NCBI GenBank assembly: GCA_036971715.1
Contig: JAVHJL010000002.1
Location: 4,965,076-5,029,075 of the forward strand
Source: Arthrobotrys musiformis
Lineage: Eukaryota; Ascomycota; Orbiliomycetes; Orbiliales; Orbiliaceae
DNA: 64,000 nt
Direction of reading: 5' to 3'
Below are positions 1 to 10,254 of the stretch, piece after piece (position 1 is the first letter of the stretch; the number at the start of each line of letters is the position of its first letter). The notes below the pieces were generated by a model that was not told where the DNA came from, searched no databases, and was given only the letters and a program-made list of their open reading frames with translations. The position numbers and the translations under genes were made by a program.

Positions 1-816
1 GGAAAATGCGATATCGATAAGTGCAAAGCAGGCACCGAGACATTGAAAAAAATATTTTTTTCCTCCGGGCGAGCGGGTTCGACGGTGAACGTTTCTGTGT
101 CATCTAGTTCTGGAAGGTGTCAGCGTTCAAACTCCCTTAAGCTTTTCCTTACCCAGGCTCGGAAGTTGGCTTGGCGTGGTGTCCAAGAACAGCAGGATAT
201 GGGGTTTCCGGCTTGGTATATGCATAAATACACATTATCTGCCCTGCAGATTCCAACTCGAGCAATTGCTCACACGACACTCGACAGGCTTTGTATGATT
301 GGTTGGTCCGGGCTTCGGCCTTTTACGGAGCGCAAGAAGTCGAAAGGTTGGGATGGGAAAAAAACATCGACAACACGGTGGGGGTTCAAAATACCACACA
401 GCCTACGCATCTCTTACGACAAACGGTCCCAACGGCGCGAAAGAGAGGGTGTGACAAATTACAAAGTCGATTGAGTAAAGACCCACTGGAAATCTGCCGA
501 GGAGAGCTCGACCGCAATGAGAGAGAACCTCGAGCTCCCAGGCTCTTTCTTCTATTCGATCTGCTGGCGTTCCAACATTTGCAACCGGTTAGATAGCTCC
601 GATAGCCTCGAGCTCATACGTAATGGGTTGGGGATTTACGCGAACTGGAAAAGAACCAAGGAACCGCCGCGCCTACCTTGGCGTCGTGGCGAGCGTTCAG
701 TATTTTTCTACGATATTGTAAAAAAAAAAAGAGGGTTAAGGTCGGATGTTTCCGAGTGCGGAGTAGCCGGTCAACAGTAGAAGGTCGAGACTATCGCTCG
801 AAGGCCCCTCAGCGCT

Positions 817-859
<43 letters not shown>

Positions 860-1281
860 AATAATAATAATAAAAAATAAAGAAGATTACGTCCGTCGGC
901 AGCCCTCCGTATTGCTGATACCCTGTCGATGTTGTGTATGCATGTTGCATTGTCGAGTTCCTCCTCTTGAATTCTCTTATCTTGATCAGCCTCGAAGCTG
1001 GACTTGAGGCAAAGTATCCCGACATCCGAGGCGGGGTTCTCCACACACGCGACCGCTTTTTGAACTTTATCGTTATCACTGGCCCAGACGAAAAATGCCT
1101 GATCGCCTCGAATCTAATCTGGAGAGTCGTATCGGAAACTCTTGGTCCTGTCTCCAGGATTTCTGCAAACATTTACCGTGAACCTCACCTCTCAACCTCG
1201 ATAATATTCTATTCCCAAATTCCCTGGCGACTCGGCCTCTCGGGGTCCTATTTGTGCACACCAATCCTAATAATTTATTTA
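1..1281. other. gene-free stretch at the left edge
   Basis: I see no supportable gene. Open frames up to about 230 codons exist on both strands, but they have no recognisable domain and lie partly opposite the 3' end of the F-box gene. The stretch contains a long T-run followed by A-rich sequence (820-880). Part of it is probably the 3' flank of the minus-strand F-box gene. Confidence 0.5.
820..861. repeat. T33-A9 homopolymer tract
   Basis: An uninterrupted run of 33 T (820-852) is followed directly by nine A and then an ATA-rich tail. It could be the poly(A) end of an old retroposed copy on the minus strand or a simple expansion. No target-site duplication or element body was recognised beside it. 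Confidence 0.85.
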
Positions 1282-2730
1282 CTAGACTGTAAAACTTGGC
1301 CCTTGGAGTGGATGTTCCACTTCGTTCAAAAGCTTTTTCTTCGACAACCCGTCCAGCTTCCCGTTGCTTCTCAAAATGCATACCCCCAAATCAGGAGCTA
1401 CGATATCAAAACCCTCGATATCACACCTCAACAACCCACTGACCTGAACGTAATCGACTGGCCTCCGACGAAAGTCTCTACAGCCCTTCCCCCTTCCTTG
1501 AACATCTTTCCTGAACTTTATGTTCAAATGCGTGACGTTTGTAAAATCACATTCCCGGAAACACCTCAGCCACTTGTTCGACAGAACTGCATCGTAATCC
1601 ACAACTTTTGCGCTGTCCGGCGGCGTGACGAAGAATGACGGGTGGAAAAGTTTGCCCTGAATTCTTAAAGTATGGAGTCTCGGCAAATCCTTGATCGTTG
1701 TTTGAAGGACCTTCAATTGTGGCGAGAGTTTGAAGTCTGCGTACCTTTTCCCGCTATCTCGGATTGAACGGATCGCGAGGAACTTGAGGTTGGTGGTTAA
1801 GGAGAGGAGGTGAGTTAAGATGCCCGCTAGTCGCGTATTATACTGACTCGTATCGATTTCAAGATTCGACGGGCGCGTGCTGTCGGCGCTGGCATGATGG
1901 TCTAGTGCTGGCCGAGGCCATATCTCTTCATCGTCTAGGTCGTTTAACCCGTCTCGGTGGTCTGTGTAGTCGCTGTCGCTGTCCTCCCAGGAGCTGTCAA
2001 AGATTTGTTGGCGTTCGTCGTTACCACAGCCTTTGTACTGCCAGTCCATTTCTAGGTCGAGAGAAGTCACCTTCTCCATATCGAGGACCTGTGCGTGGAT
2101 TCCAGACTCCAGAAAGATGGGATTCGCAATTATCGCCATTGAAAACTCGTCCGGCTGCTTTCGTTGTGAGTATTCTCGAAGGCGCCGTAGGAAACCGAAA
2201 AGCTCCTCCCTTTCCGTTTCCGTGTACCATGATACTATATATCCAAGAGGTTTGCGCGGTAAGTAAGTCGAAGTCACAGGCGGGCCGTCTGTATTATATG
2301 GCACGAAATTGAATATTCATTTCTCGTGTCGCACACGTCCACACTCACAATTATATCTCAGCTCCAGGCGCTTCAGATTCAACCTCCCACTCGCAAGCAA
2401 ATCTTCTAGAACGTGGATAAACCCGCTTTTCACAAATCCGTTTGTGCAAGTCAATGAATAACGATGCAGCAATATGGCTCGGATATGCTCCACGCCGGTG
2501 TTGTTGATCCCCTGGGCTTTGATAAGCCTGGCAAGTTTGAAACATATTCGACCCCGGTCGTTGATTTTGGGCTTATCGTACAGACGTAGGGTTGACCAAA
2601 GACTTTGGTAGCAAACTGGATAGAAGAGTTTACACGTTAATAGAAGAGAGAAGGTGTCTTGTGGGCTAAGGTATTGGAGTATTTCATAGGATAGTTCACG
2701 GATTGAACCAACTGTTAGTAGAGAGGCCAT
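1282..2730 (-). CDS. F-box domain protein
   Basis: Likely an SCF ubiquitin-ligase substrate adaptor. The N-terminus (about residues 9-50) reads as an F-box: ELSYEILQYLSPQDTFSLLL followed by a CKLFYPV segment and a TRP/LEU core. The rest is a leucine-spaced region as in fungal F-box/LRR-like proteins, with an acidic stretch near the middle. Two exons: 2349-2730 and 1282-2288. The 60 bp intron 2289-2348 has a GTGAGT donor and CAG acceptor, and the join restores a continuous frame (phase 1) giving 462 residues. The ATG at 2730 directly precedes the F-box, which fixes the start. It is the leftmost of three minus-strand genes, but spacing does not suggest co-regulation. The substrate cannot be told. 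Fungal genomes carry many such F-box genes and most are functionally unknown. Confidence 0.8.
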
Positions 2731-3534
2731 TTTTGCGCGTCTTGGGCCGTAGAAGGGCGGAGTTCATGATCGATAAGGAGGTGGAGGTCTTTGTCATGTT
2801 ACAGCTGTCAATTGCAATGGCATAAAATATTTTATATCTCAACAGGGTTTAAGGGATATGATATTTTATAGGTAGGCCCAGTGTGGCGGGATATATCCAA
2901 CTCAGGCAAGGCCTGCGCTGGGTATAGGGATATTAATTATGGATTTTATGGTGCATGGTGGCCAATGATGGGTAACATCGCCGCACCCTGCTGCAGCGCG
3001 AAATCGATGCATTTCGAAAATCTTATCACATTTTTCTGAGATTCAGTTCAAAAGGCGTGAGGGGTTTGCCGGTGATGGCCAGCTGGCGCGGGGCAAGATG
3101 CATGCTCATCAGAATGGGGATAGAGAGGAAGGGTCTAAAAAATAATTCTCAAAGGTGCCAGCGAAACATGCCTTGCATGAAGTACCCTTGACCGCCCCCA
3201 CCCATCCTATTTTTCGATTGGTGGGCTTGACGAAAATCAGATGTGGTATTTTTGGGGGAGCAACTCAAGGGGCAAGAGCCCGTAATTCACATTTTCTAGG
3301 AAGGAATATACAAATAATTTTGGGTGTAACACGAGCCTATGTGTAAGAGTGTATTAGAGACAAGAGATGATTGTTGTAAACATGGAGCTGCTACTGGAGA
3401 GGTAAGGGGGAAACTAAGAGGGACGGGAAGACAGGCGGCGTTGCCAAACGCAGAAACAATGCGTAAATCCTAGATCAAGAAACTGAGGCTAGTTACTTAC
3501 GTACTTAGGCATTAAGGTTAGTTTCAGTGTTTTT
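2731..3534. other. intergenic, no gene seen
   Basis: It lies between the 5' end of the F-box gene and the 3' end of the P-loop ATPase gene. AT-rich, with short frames only. The first part presumably holds the F-box promoter. Confidence 0.5.
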
Positions 3535-5825
3535 TTAAAGGGCGGTTTTCGTGACACCTCCATCCATAGTAAGCCTCTTCCTAACTTGCATTTTGATTAA
3601 TTTAGTACCAAGCCGGACGACCTTTTCATATTCTCCGCGATAGTCGATAGTCATAAGACGAGGACAGTAGACCAGGGCTTGTCCGGCATTCAAACACATG
3701 ATCGTTTCAAAGGCGCTGGCGGCATTTTCGTTCGCCTCGCGATCCGCGGCGAAGGTCCCACTTTCGGCAGTATTGTGGAAACCGACATATTTTCGTAGGG
3801 TGCTGAACCATCTAGGGCTGTCAAAGCGGTGCATTACAATGAAGGAAGCGAGCTCAAGAAGTTCAGGGTGAACATGGGGATCTTGTGTGCTGATGACTGT
3901 GCGTAGACCAAGATGTCGTTGGAGGCGAATGTTTTGTATGACTGCTTTGGCGAATTGTTGGGAAGAAGCAGTTTGAGACATAAACTATTTAAGATTTTAG
4001 TCGAAGATCTGGATGGGAAGATTTATCTGTTTCATACTTTGTGAGCTTCATCCAAGGCAACTATTTTGCCAGTTGTGCTGGAGCTAGAGCAAAAAAGATC
4101 GAGGCAAGCTGTGAAGAGAACACAGGCCGTCTCGGAGTCTACAAATGGACAAGTCATATCAACGATGGTAATTGATCCCTCGGACGCATTGAAGGGGTTT
4201 GGGTTTCCTTCTGCGCCTAAGAAGGACTCTAAGAGCTCGAGTCGAAGGTCAAGAAGTGCCCATTGGGTTGTAGTAAAGGGCACCCGCGAAAGCTCAGCTT
4301 TGAACTTTTCATAGTTAAAGCCCCCTTCAGCTGCCATATCCCTCAGGATTCGGGTGACGACTTGCAAATAGAGAGATGTATTATCCTCTTGAACCGACAT
4401 TAGGTGTAGCATTGTTTTGGCAGTCAGTTGGCTAGCCTTCAAGAGGAGAGGGTAGACGGTAACTCCTGGAATCTTTTCATACACCTGTTTCATGTTGTCG
4501 AGGTTAGAGCGGGATACCAAGACTGTGACGTTTCGAGCTCGGTTTAGGTAAGACGAAGATGGAGCAGTCGAGTCAGCAGCTGGTGCGGCAAGATACGCTA
4601 CCTCACAAGGTTTTCCGGTATCTATAGGCGTGAATGGGGAAAAATAGAAAACGAGCCCGGCCAAAGGGCGATGGAGAATCCCAATAGCCGGGTTCTGAAT
4701 AACACAGTTCTCTAGAAAATCGAATGTCAGCATCTAGCTAACTTTTGATTAAAGTGCATTCGCGGCCGTTCTCACCCATGATAACGGACAAGGAGTGTGA
4801 TTTCCCGGACCCTTGCAATCCACAAATGAAAGTGGTGAAAGGAGTATTGGTGTTAAGGAAGACCATGTCATCCTCGAGTTCTTCTTGGTACGAGTACTCC
4901 GGTCCCGTACTGCTTCTGTAGCTATGCAACTTGGCGAAGACCGCAAACTGAACACTGCCCTGAGGGGCATTATCAATGCTTGAGTCAACACGAATGACGT
5001 CCGACGTGAAAAGAGGGGCGCCGGAGATAATAGGCTCCTTTGAATCCTGAGCACCAGCGTCGTATTCCGGAGCCCAGTCGAACATCGCGGCAGCGTTATT
5101 GTTGTTTAAAATATCTTTCCAGTGTCCCTCAAACATTCGAGTCGGCGGTTGGTCAAGCGGCTCCCCGGCGACAGCGGAATCGATGGGAATAGCTCTGGCG
5201 TGGTAAGCTGCACTACTAGTTAGAGTGTTTCGTCATTCCGAGGGGTAGCTCGAAAGACCTACCTGTGGGTCTAAATGTATGAACTTTTCCCTTGAAAGGC
5301 ACCGATGTCTTGTCAGAACCCCGGCCAGCGGTAGCTACATTTGTTGCTGCGGCCTGGCGATTGTCAATACGAGTAGCATCTGGGTATGCAACTGGACGAG
5401 CAGCTTGAATTTGGGGAGGCTTGACGGTTGGTGCCTTAGCTGGGGCTATCTGCGCCTTTGGAACGGTCGCGACTCCCCATCGAGCGGCGGGTCGGTGCCA
5501 AGAATGCCATCCAGGGAAGAGCCCCTCGACGTCAGGATCACCTGGAGTGGGTACATTACGAAATTTCATCTTCCTATAGCAACGTCAGTGTATCCTGAAT
5601 TTTATAGGTAGAGAGACAGCGTTCTGATAAAGCTTACGTAATATCATCGCGGATTTTCTGTTCGATAGTTGGAAATGGAACTGATTTGAGAGCTGTCGGC
5701 TTCCGCGCATCTTTGGCATTTTTGATGAGTTCTTTCATCTTGGGCAGTCGCCCGTCCTGGAAATGCTGGTAGAAGGTATCGTAGAGCCAGCAGTCCATCA
5801 AGTTCTGGACCGATTTAGCTGCCAT
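3535..5825 (-). CDS. P-loop NTPase of HerA/FtsK-like type
   Basis: Predicted ATPase of 684 residues in five exons: 5638-5825, 5263-5573, 4776-5207, 4038-4711 and 3535-3984. All four introns (64, 55, 64 and 53 bp) have GT-AG ends and the summed length is an exact multiple of three. The N-terminal third is proline- and alanine-rich and low in order. The ATPase core follows: Walker A is GLQGSGKS, the intron at 4712-4775 joins it to an ENCVIQNP helix, and Walker B is KIVALDEAHK at the end of exon 4. The next exon supplies a sensor-like strand, TVISTQDPHVHPEL, typical of HerA/VirD4/FtsK-type pumping ATPases. No membrane segment is obvious. The family is widespread but uncharacterised in filamentous fungi, so substrate (nucleic acid or protein) is unknown. 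The start at 5825 (MAAKSV) was chosen as the first ATG in the coherent frame. An upstream exon is possible. Confidence 0.8.
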
Positions 5826-6418
5826 AATGACGGTAGATAGTAGATGATAGCTTTGTAGTATAGTTCGATAAAACTCTGTCGGTGAGGATTCGGTAATGAT
5901 GGAGAAGGATATCTGGTTGGTGCTATTGGTATCGCCGTTGCAAAGTTGATGGAGGTGAAGGTGGTTGTGCAGGCGAAAGACGTTGCATGTTTGTGGGAAA
6001 CAATTCTGTATAACACGGCCACGACTCTCAGCAGAACATCTCCAAGGCACGACACATGCACACTACTACTACACCAGAGATATCCTTCACCTCGTACCCG
6101 GATCCAGCGCAGTATTTTGTCCCTTCTGAGCTAATGTTCGAATGAGTTACATTGCGATCTTGAGGCTCACCTATTGAGATGCCTTGCAAAAAATCGTATA
6201 TCGGATCGACTGGTCTAACTCCTCGGCCTGCGAGTGAAGGGAAATGTAATAAATAATATAGTCCAACCAGAAATTACAAAGATATATATACAAATAGATG
6301 GAACGCCGGTGTCGGGATATCTGGATACAAAATATAGGCCCAGTCCAACTTGCGAAGATGGGGCCTCAGCTGCATATGTTAATACATGATATCAATTCAA
6401 GAGCAGCACACAATACAA
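5826..6418. other. intergenic, no gene seen
   Basis: AT-rich spacer between two minus-strand genes. It should hold the promoter of the P-loop ATPase gene and the 3' end of the rhodopsin-domain gene. No further coding signal was seen. Confidence 0.5.
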
Positions 6419-7940
6419 TTACCCAGTTTCCAGCCGGTTCTTGTGCTTTCCAGAATGTCCCAGATTCTGGTCCCCAACCTTGAAGTCAATTGAAAAAGAC
6501 GAGTTTGAATTCGGTTGTAACTCGCTGCTTGTACGTTCCAGCACAGGACTACAATTGGTAGCCTGTCTCTTCTCATCATCTAGCTGTAACTGCCTTTCCA
6601 GATCGTAGAAATCCACTATCGAGGAAATCGACATTGTATAGCCCGGCGAATTCGGACTATTTGCTTGATGCTCGGTGTCGTGGCTTAGCCTGTTATATGC
6701 GGATATGGGCGATATTTTGGGTAAAATGTGGGTTGGTTTACATGGTAGTGGCTTTTCGATCTCTTCTTGACCAAGTAGCGACTCTATTCTTTTCGGGGAC
6801 CTCTCCAAATTGTTGTTATTATCGGCGCGATCGAATATGGTAGCGTCGGAGTGTGGCCTTGAGCCGGCATCTATGGTTCCTGCTTCGCTGTCGGTATCCG
6901 GGTTCTTGCCTCGGTCGCAGCTCATTCTACTCTTCCACTTTCTGATGTCGCATCCTATCGCTAAGACTTCGAATGCAGGGGCGCATGCTACACAAATGCA
7001 TAGTGTTTGCTCAAATATTGCGACAATCCAATTTGTAGACGCTGAAGTGGAGGCATAACTAAGGACTATGACGGTGACGCCGAAGAAGATGCACAGAAAG
7101 CCAAGACCATAGGTAATCCCAACCCCGACCTTTTGTGGTGTCAGGAGGGGGAGGGCTCTGACTGCAGAAACCGGTAAAATATATACCATGACGTCTGTCA
7201 ACAGGTGGAATGTGTAGGTGACTATTGAACCGGAGGAAGGAACCCAGGGATGTGAAGAACAGTTTCCATTCGGGTCCCTATACACACCCGTTAGTAGTCG
7301 TCCGGTCCGACTTTAAATAGAGTAGCCTTACCAGTTCCTTGATATAGGCATGCAAGCAAGCATTCCGACTAGTGTACCGACGGCGAATCCGACTCCTACG
7401 ACTGCGATGGTTATCCAGAAACCTATTCGTGTTTTCCTCATTGTCGTTGGGATAAGTCTGCCGTAGAAACAAAGCATGGCTGCCTTGACGGCATATATGC
7501 AGAAATAGTACGTGGTATTCTTCACATAGAATATCTGGTGGCCTCGTAACCTTCATCAGCAAACGTGGCAAGGGCTATATAGCTTTTCGTATATATTGAT
7601 GTCGCACCTTTAAGGCCCTCATGTCCGTCGCCTCTCTATCAACTCTGACGGCCAACAGGTCTAGCCTTTCATCGAAAAATGACAAATTGTACAAGGCTGT
7701 ATCCATGCAGACTTGGCTCAGGAAGCAAAACCAGGATACAACGACGAAACCGTCTTCGAAAACTGCGAGGCGCGCATAGCGGTTCCGGTGGTAGAAACGA
7801 AGGATCACTAAGAAAACTGTCCCAACTACCATGGCCCATTCGAATGCCTATGTACCCTAGAGTTAGCAACGAAGCCTTCACATTGGTCCACAATATAGTA
7901 TGGATATTGGTAATACAAGTGTATCAAGGAAGCGAGACAT
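6419..7940 (-). CDS. fungal rhodopsin-domain integral membrane protein
   Basis: Seven-helix membrane protein of the fungal rhodopsin-domain (SAT4/DUF3129-type) family, 441 residues. Exons: 7917-7940, 7608-7847, 7332-7534 and 6419-7277. Introns are 69, 73 and 54 bp; the last has an ACTAAC branch site and GTAAGG donor. The total is divisible by three. Helices are visible from residue 10 on (MVVGTVFLVILRFY), and the family core ALKIFYVKNTTYYF then YAVKAAMLCFYGRLIP is intact, as is the ISRNWDPNGNC segment after helix 4-5. The C-terminal ~170 residues are hydrophilic, serine-rich and cytoplasmic. There is no retinal-binding lysine motif, so this is not a light pump; the family is better compared with orphan receptor-like proteins, and its ligands are mostly unknown. 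The 24-base first exon is the least certain part. A second family member lies at 41.8 kb. Confidence 0.82.
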
Positions 7941-10254
7941 TGGTCGGGAAGTTGTTGTCGGCCTTGAAACCTGAATATTGATTATGATACGGTTGTTCCT
8001 GCAATGCTGCTTCGGTAGGCTGGCTCTGTTGTCGATCCTGAGACTTCCTCCTACAACATCCTCCCAACCCCTCACCCTCCTTCGAACGAATCAGTTGTGG
8101 AATTGTACTGGGGAGAAACCCTCGGAAAGGTTTCAAACAGCAGGGACACCTGGAATCGTGAGAGAAGGAAAAAGAGGGAGAGAGTCGAGATCCGACTCGA
8201 CAGAGGGCAAGACATGCATTTGTAAGAGAAGGGAATGCAACTCGGCTCGTTCGGCCTTCGGATCCAGACTTGAAAATGCGGGCAATCGTAGAGAGGTGGA
8301 GTTGCAAACTTCGACGAAGGGGACTCGATTAGAGCAAACACTCGGACATACCACCAACTGACGGGCTTCCACCTGCAAGGAAACCATCTTGCATGCAAGG
8401 CACACGTTACAGCCTTTCCCCCCTCCTTTCCCTCGACCTTGACCTTTCCAACCAGATACAAGCTCCCAAGGGCCAAGCGGCCTCGTAAATGTTGTTTGCC
8501 CTGTGTTGTTTGCACAAGCAGGGATCCTTGTTGGAATGTGGAGACAACGTGCGAATAGAACTTCGAGAAATAACGCCACCAGATGGAACCTTGCCGACCC
8601 AAAGGGGGGAAGGCTAGCGGGAAACAAAAGTAGTCAGGGCACGTTTTTACCTTCTCGAATGTGAGGGGTTCTGGATCAAGGAGGTCGATGGGACGACCCA
8701 CTTTTCCAATTTTCCGATGGACGGAACAGGACGTCGAATTGTATGTTCGCTAACACTTTTCCATCTGTTCTTCGCCGATCTGTTTCGATGCCTATTCCTA
8801 TCGAGGGTACGATTTGAGTCTTCGGTGAGCTTAAATGTCATGTTATGCATCGTTGAAGGCGGGTCTTATGTAGGTTTTATAGCGGATGTCGCGACCAGTT
8901 GCAGCGCTGACCACGACAAACCTGGCCTCAGCTCTATAGCTCTCGGCCCTTTGGCATGTCGGCAATTTGCGAAAGGCAATATGTACGAGATTGCAAACAG
9001 GTTTATTGTAGAAGAGGGGCGAAATATTTCTGTCCAAATGCCAATGTCTTTGCGATAAAACCAGCCAAGTTAGCTGCGTGGAGGTCTCGCGAAGGCTGGC
9101 CTGCGTATTCTCGGCCTACTCCGGCAGCTGAACAGGCTCGACATGATAAAATGTCCGTTTCGAGACCAAACTTTAACGTGTGCATTCCACATCGTCGCCC
9201 AACGGGGATAAATTCCTGGGTTCAATATTTTGCAATGGATTTCCTGGTGTATTCTTCAACTAATATTATAATACGGTGCCACAATGCCGACGGATTACGA
9301 GGCTCGCCGCCAGGTACAGGTGCTAGCTGGCCCTGTTGCATGTTGGTCGGTGTGAAATAGCCTAAGAAATGCACTACCATCGGTTCCAATCTCATCACAA
9401 ATATCCCAAGGGTTATGAGCCTTCCCACAAACATCACGACGCGGTCAAACTTGTGAACCCGAATAACATAGCCAGATAGAAGACTTTGCACTAATTGTTT
9501 CCCCTACTAGCTTCGTGGCAGGTGTGCATCTTCGTCGTCAATTTTTCGGTACCAAGTCGCCGTATGAGCTCAGCCGAGTTGCGGTTCTGTTGCAATTTCT
9601 CGTTGTGTTGAGTCTTGGCATTCTTTGGTGGTACAAACACAGGTTAGGTTGCAGTCTCGTAACCAAGGGTTTACAGTGCAGTTATCGATTCTGGGAGTAA
9701 TAACGTTACATCAATGTTAAACCGTATAGTACATACTCCAGCTCCAAACCCCTTCACTACAAATCATTCACAAGTACATTGTATGTCTATCGGTTCTCGC
9801 ACCCAGCCCTGTTACGCTTGAGGTGCAAGAGAAAGGGCTCGAATAACCGGTAGAGGCCCGACGTTCATCACGAATTTTAAGCTCGGGCAGGGCAAAAAAA
9901 CACCGGTTTACAGCGAAAGATATTTGAACCAAACGTTCTAACTGGGCGCCGACGTATTACTACCCCAGTGATATTTCCAGGCGCGCAGACCGCAGCGAGG
10001 ATTCGAGGTGTGCATGCAAGGTTTGCCGTTTATAATGTGCGGCCAAATAAGCCTATATTTGAGGCTACGGCCAAGTGCTCATCAGGAGGGGTAAGATCCT
10101 CGCTGGCAGTGCCCTCAACTTAAAACAATCAGGATACGAGTCTCACCCTTGAAGTTAACACACCGATCAATATGAGATAAACGCACCCACCAGTTCCTTA
10201 TAGTGTATAGCCTCGAGTCTAGTGTATCCGAAGCCGCGTTGCTTAAACACACTA
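7941..10254. other. intergenic, no gene supported
   Basis: About 2.3 kb. The longest open frames (209 codons at 8072-8701 minus, 89 codons at 9222-9491 minus) have biased low-complexity content and no domain, and I do not call them genes. The right part is the promoter region of the NLR at 10.3 kb. Confidence 0.5.

Noticed and set aside
934..1638. 234-codon plus-strand open frame
   Set aside because: Mostly antisense to the F-box gene, whose own domain and intron support are much stronger.
8072..8701. 209-codon minus-strand open frame
   Set aside because: Low-complexity content, overlapping frames on both strands, no domain and no splice-supported extension.
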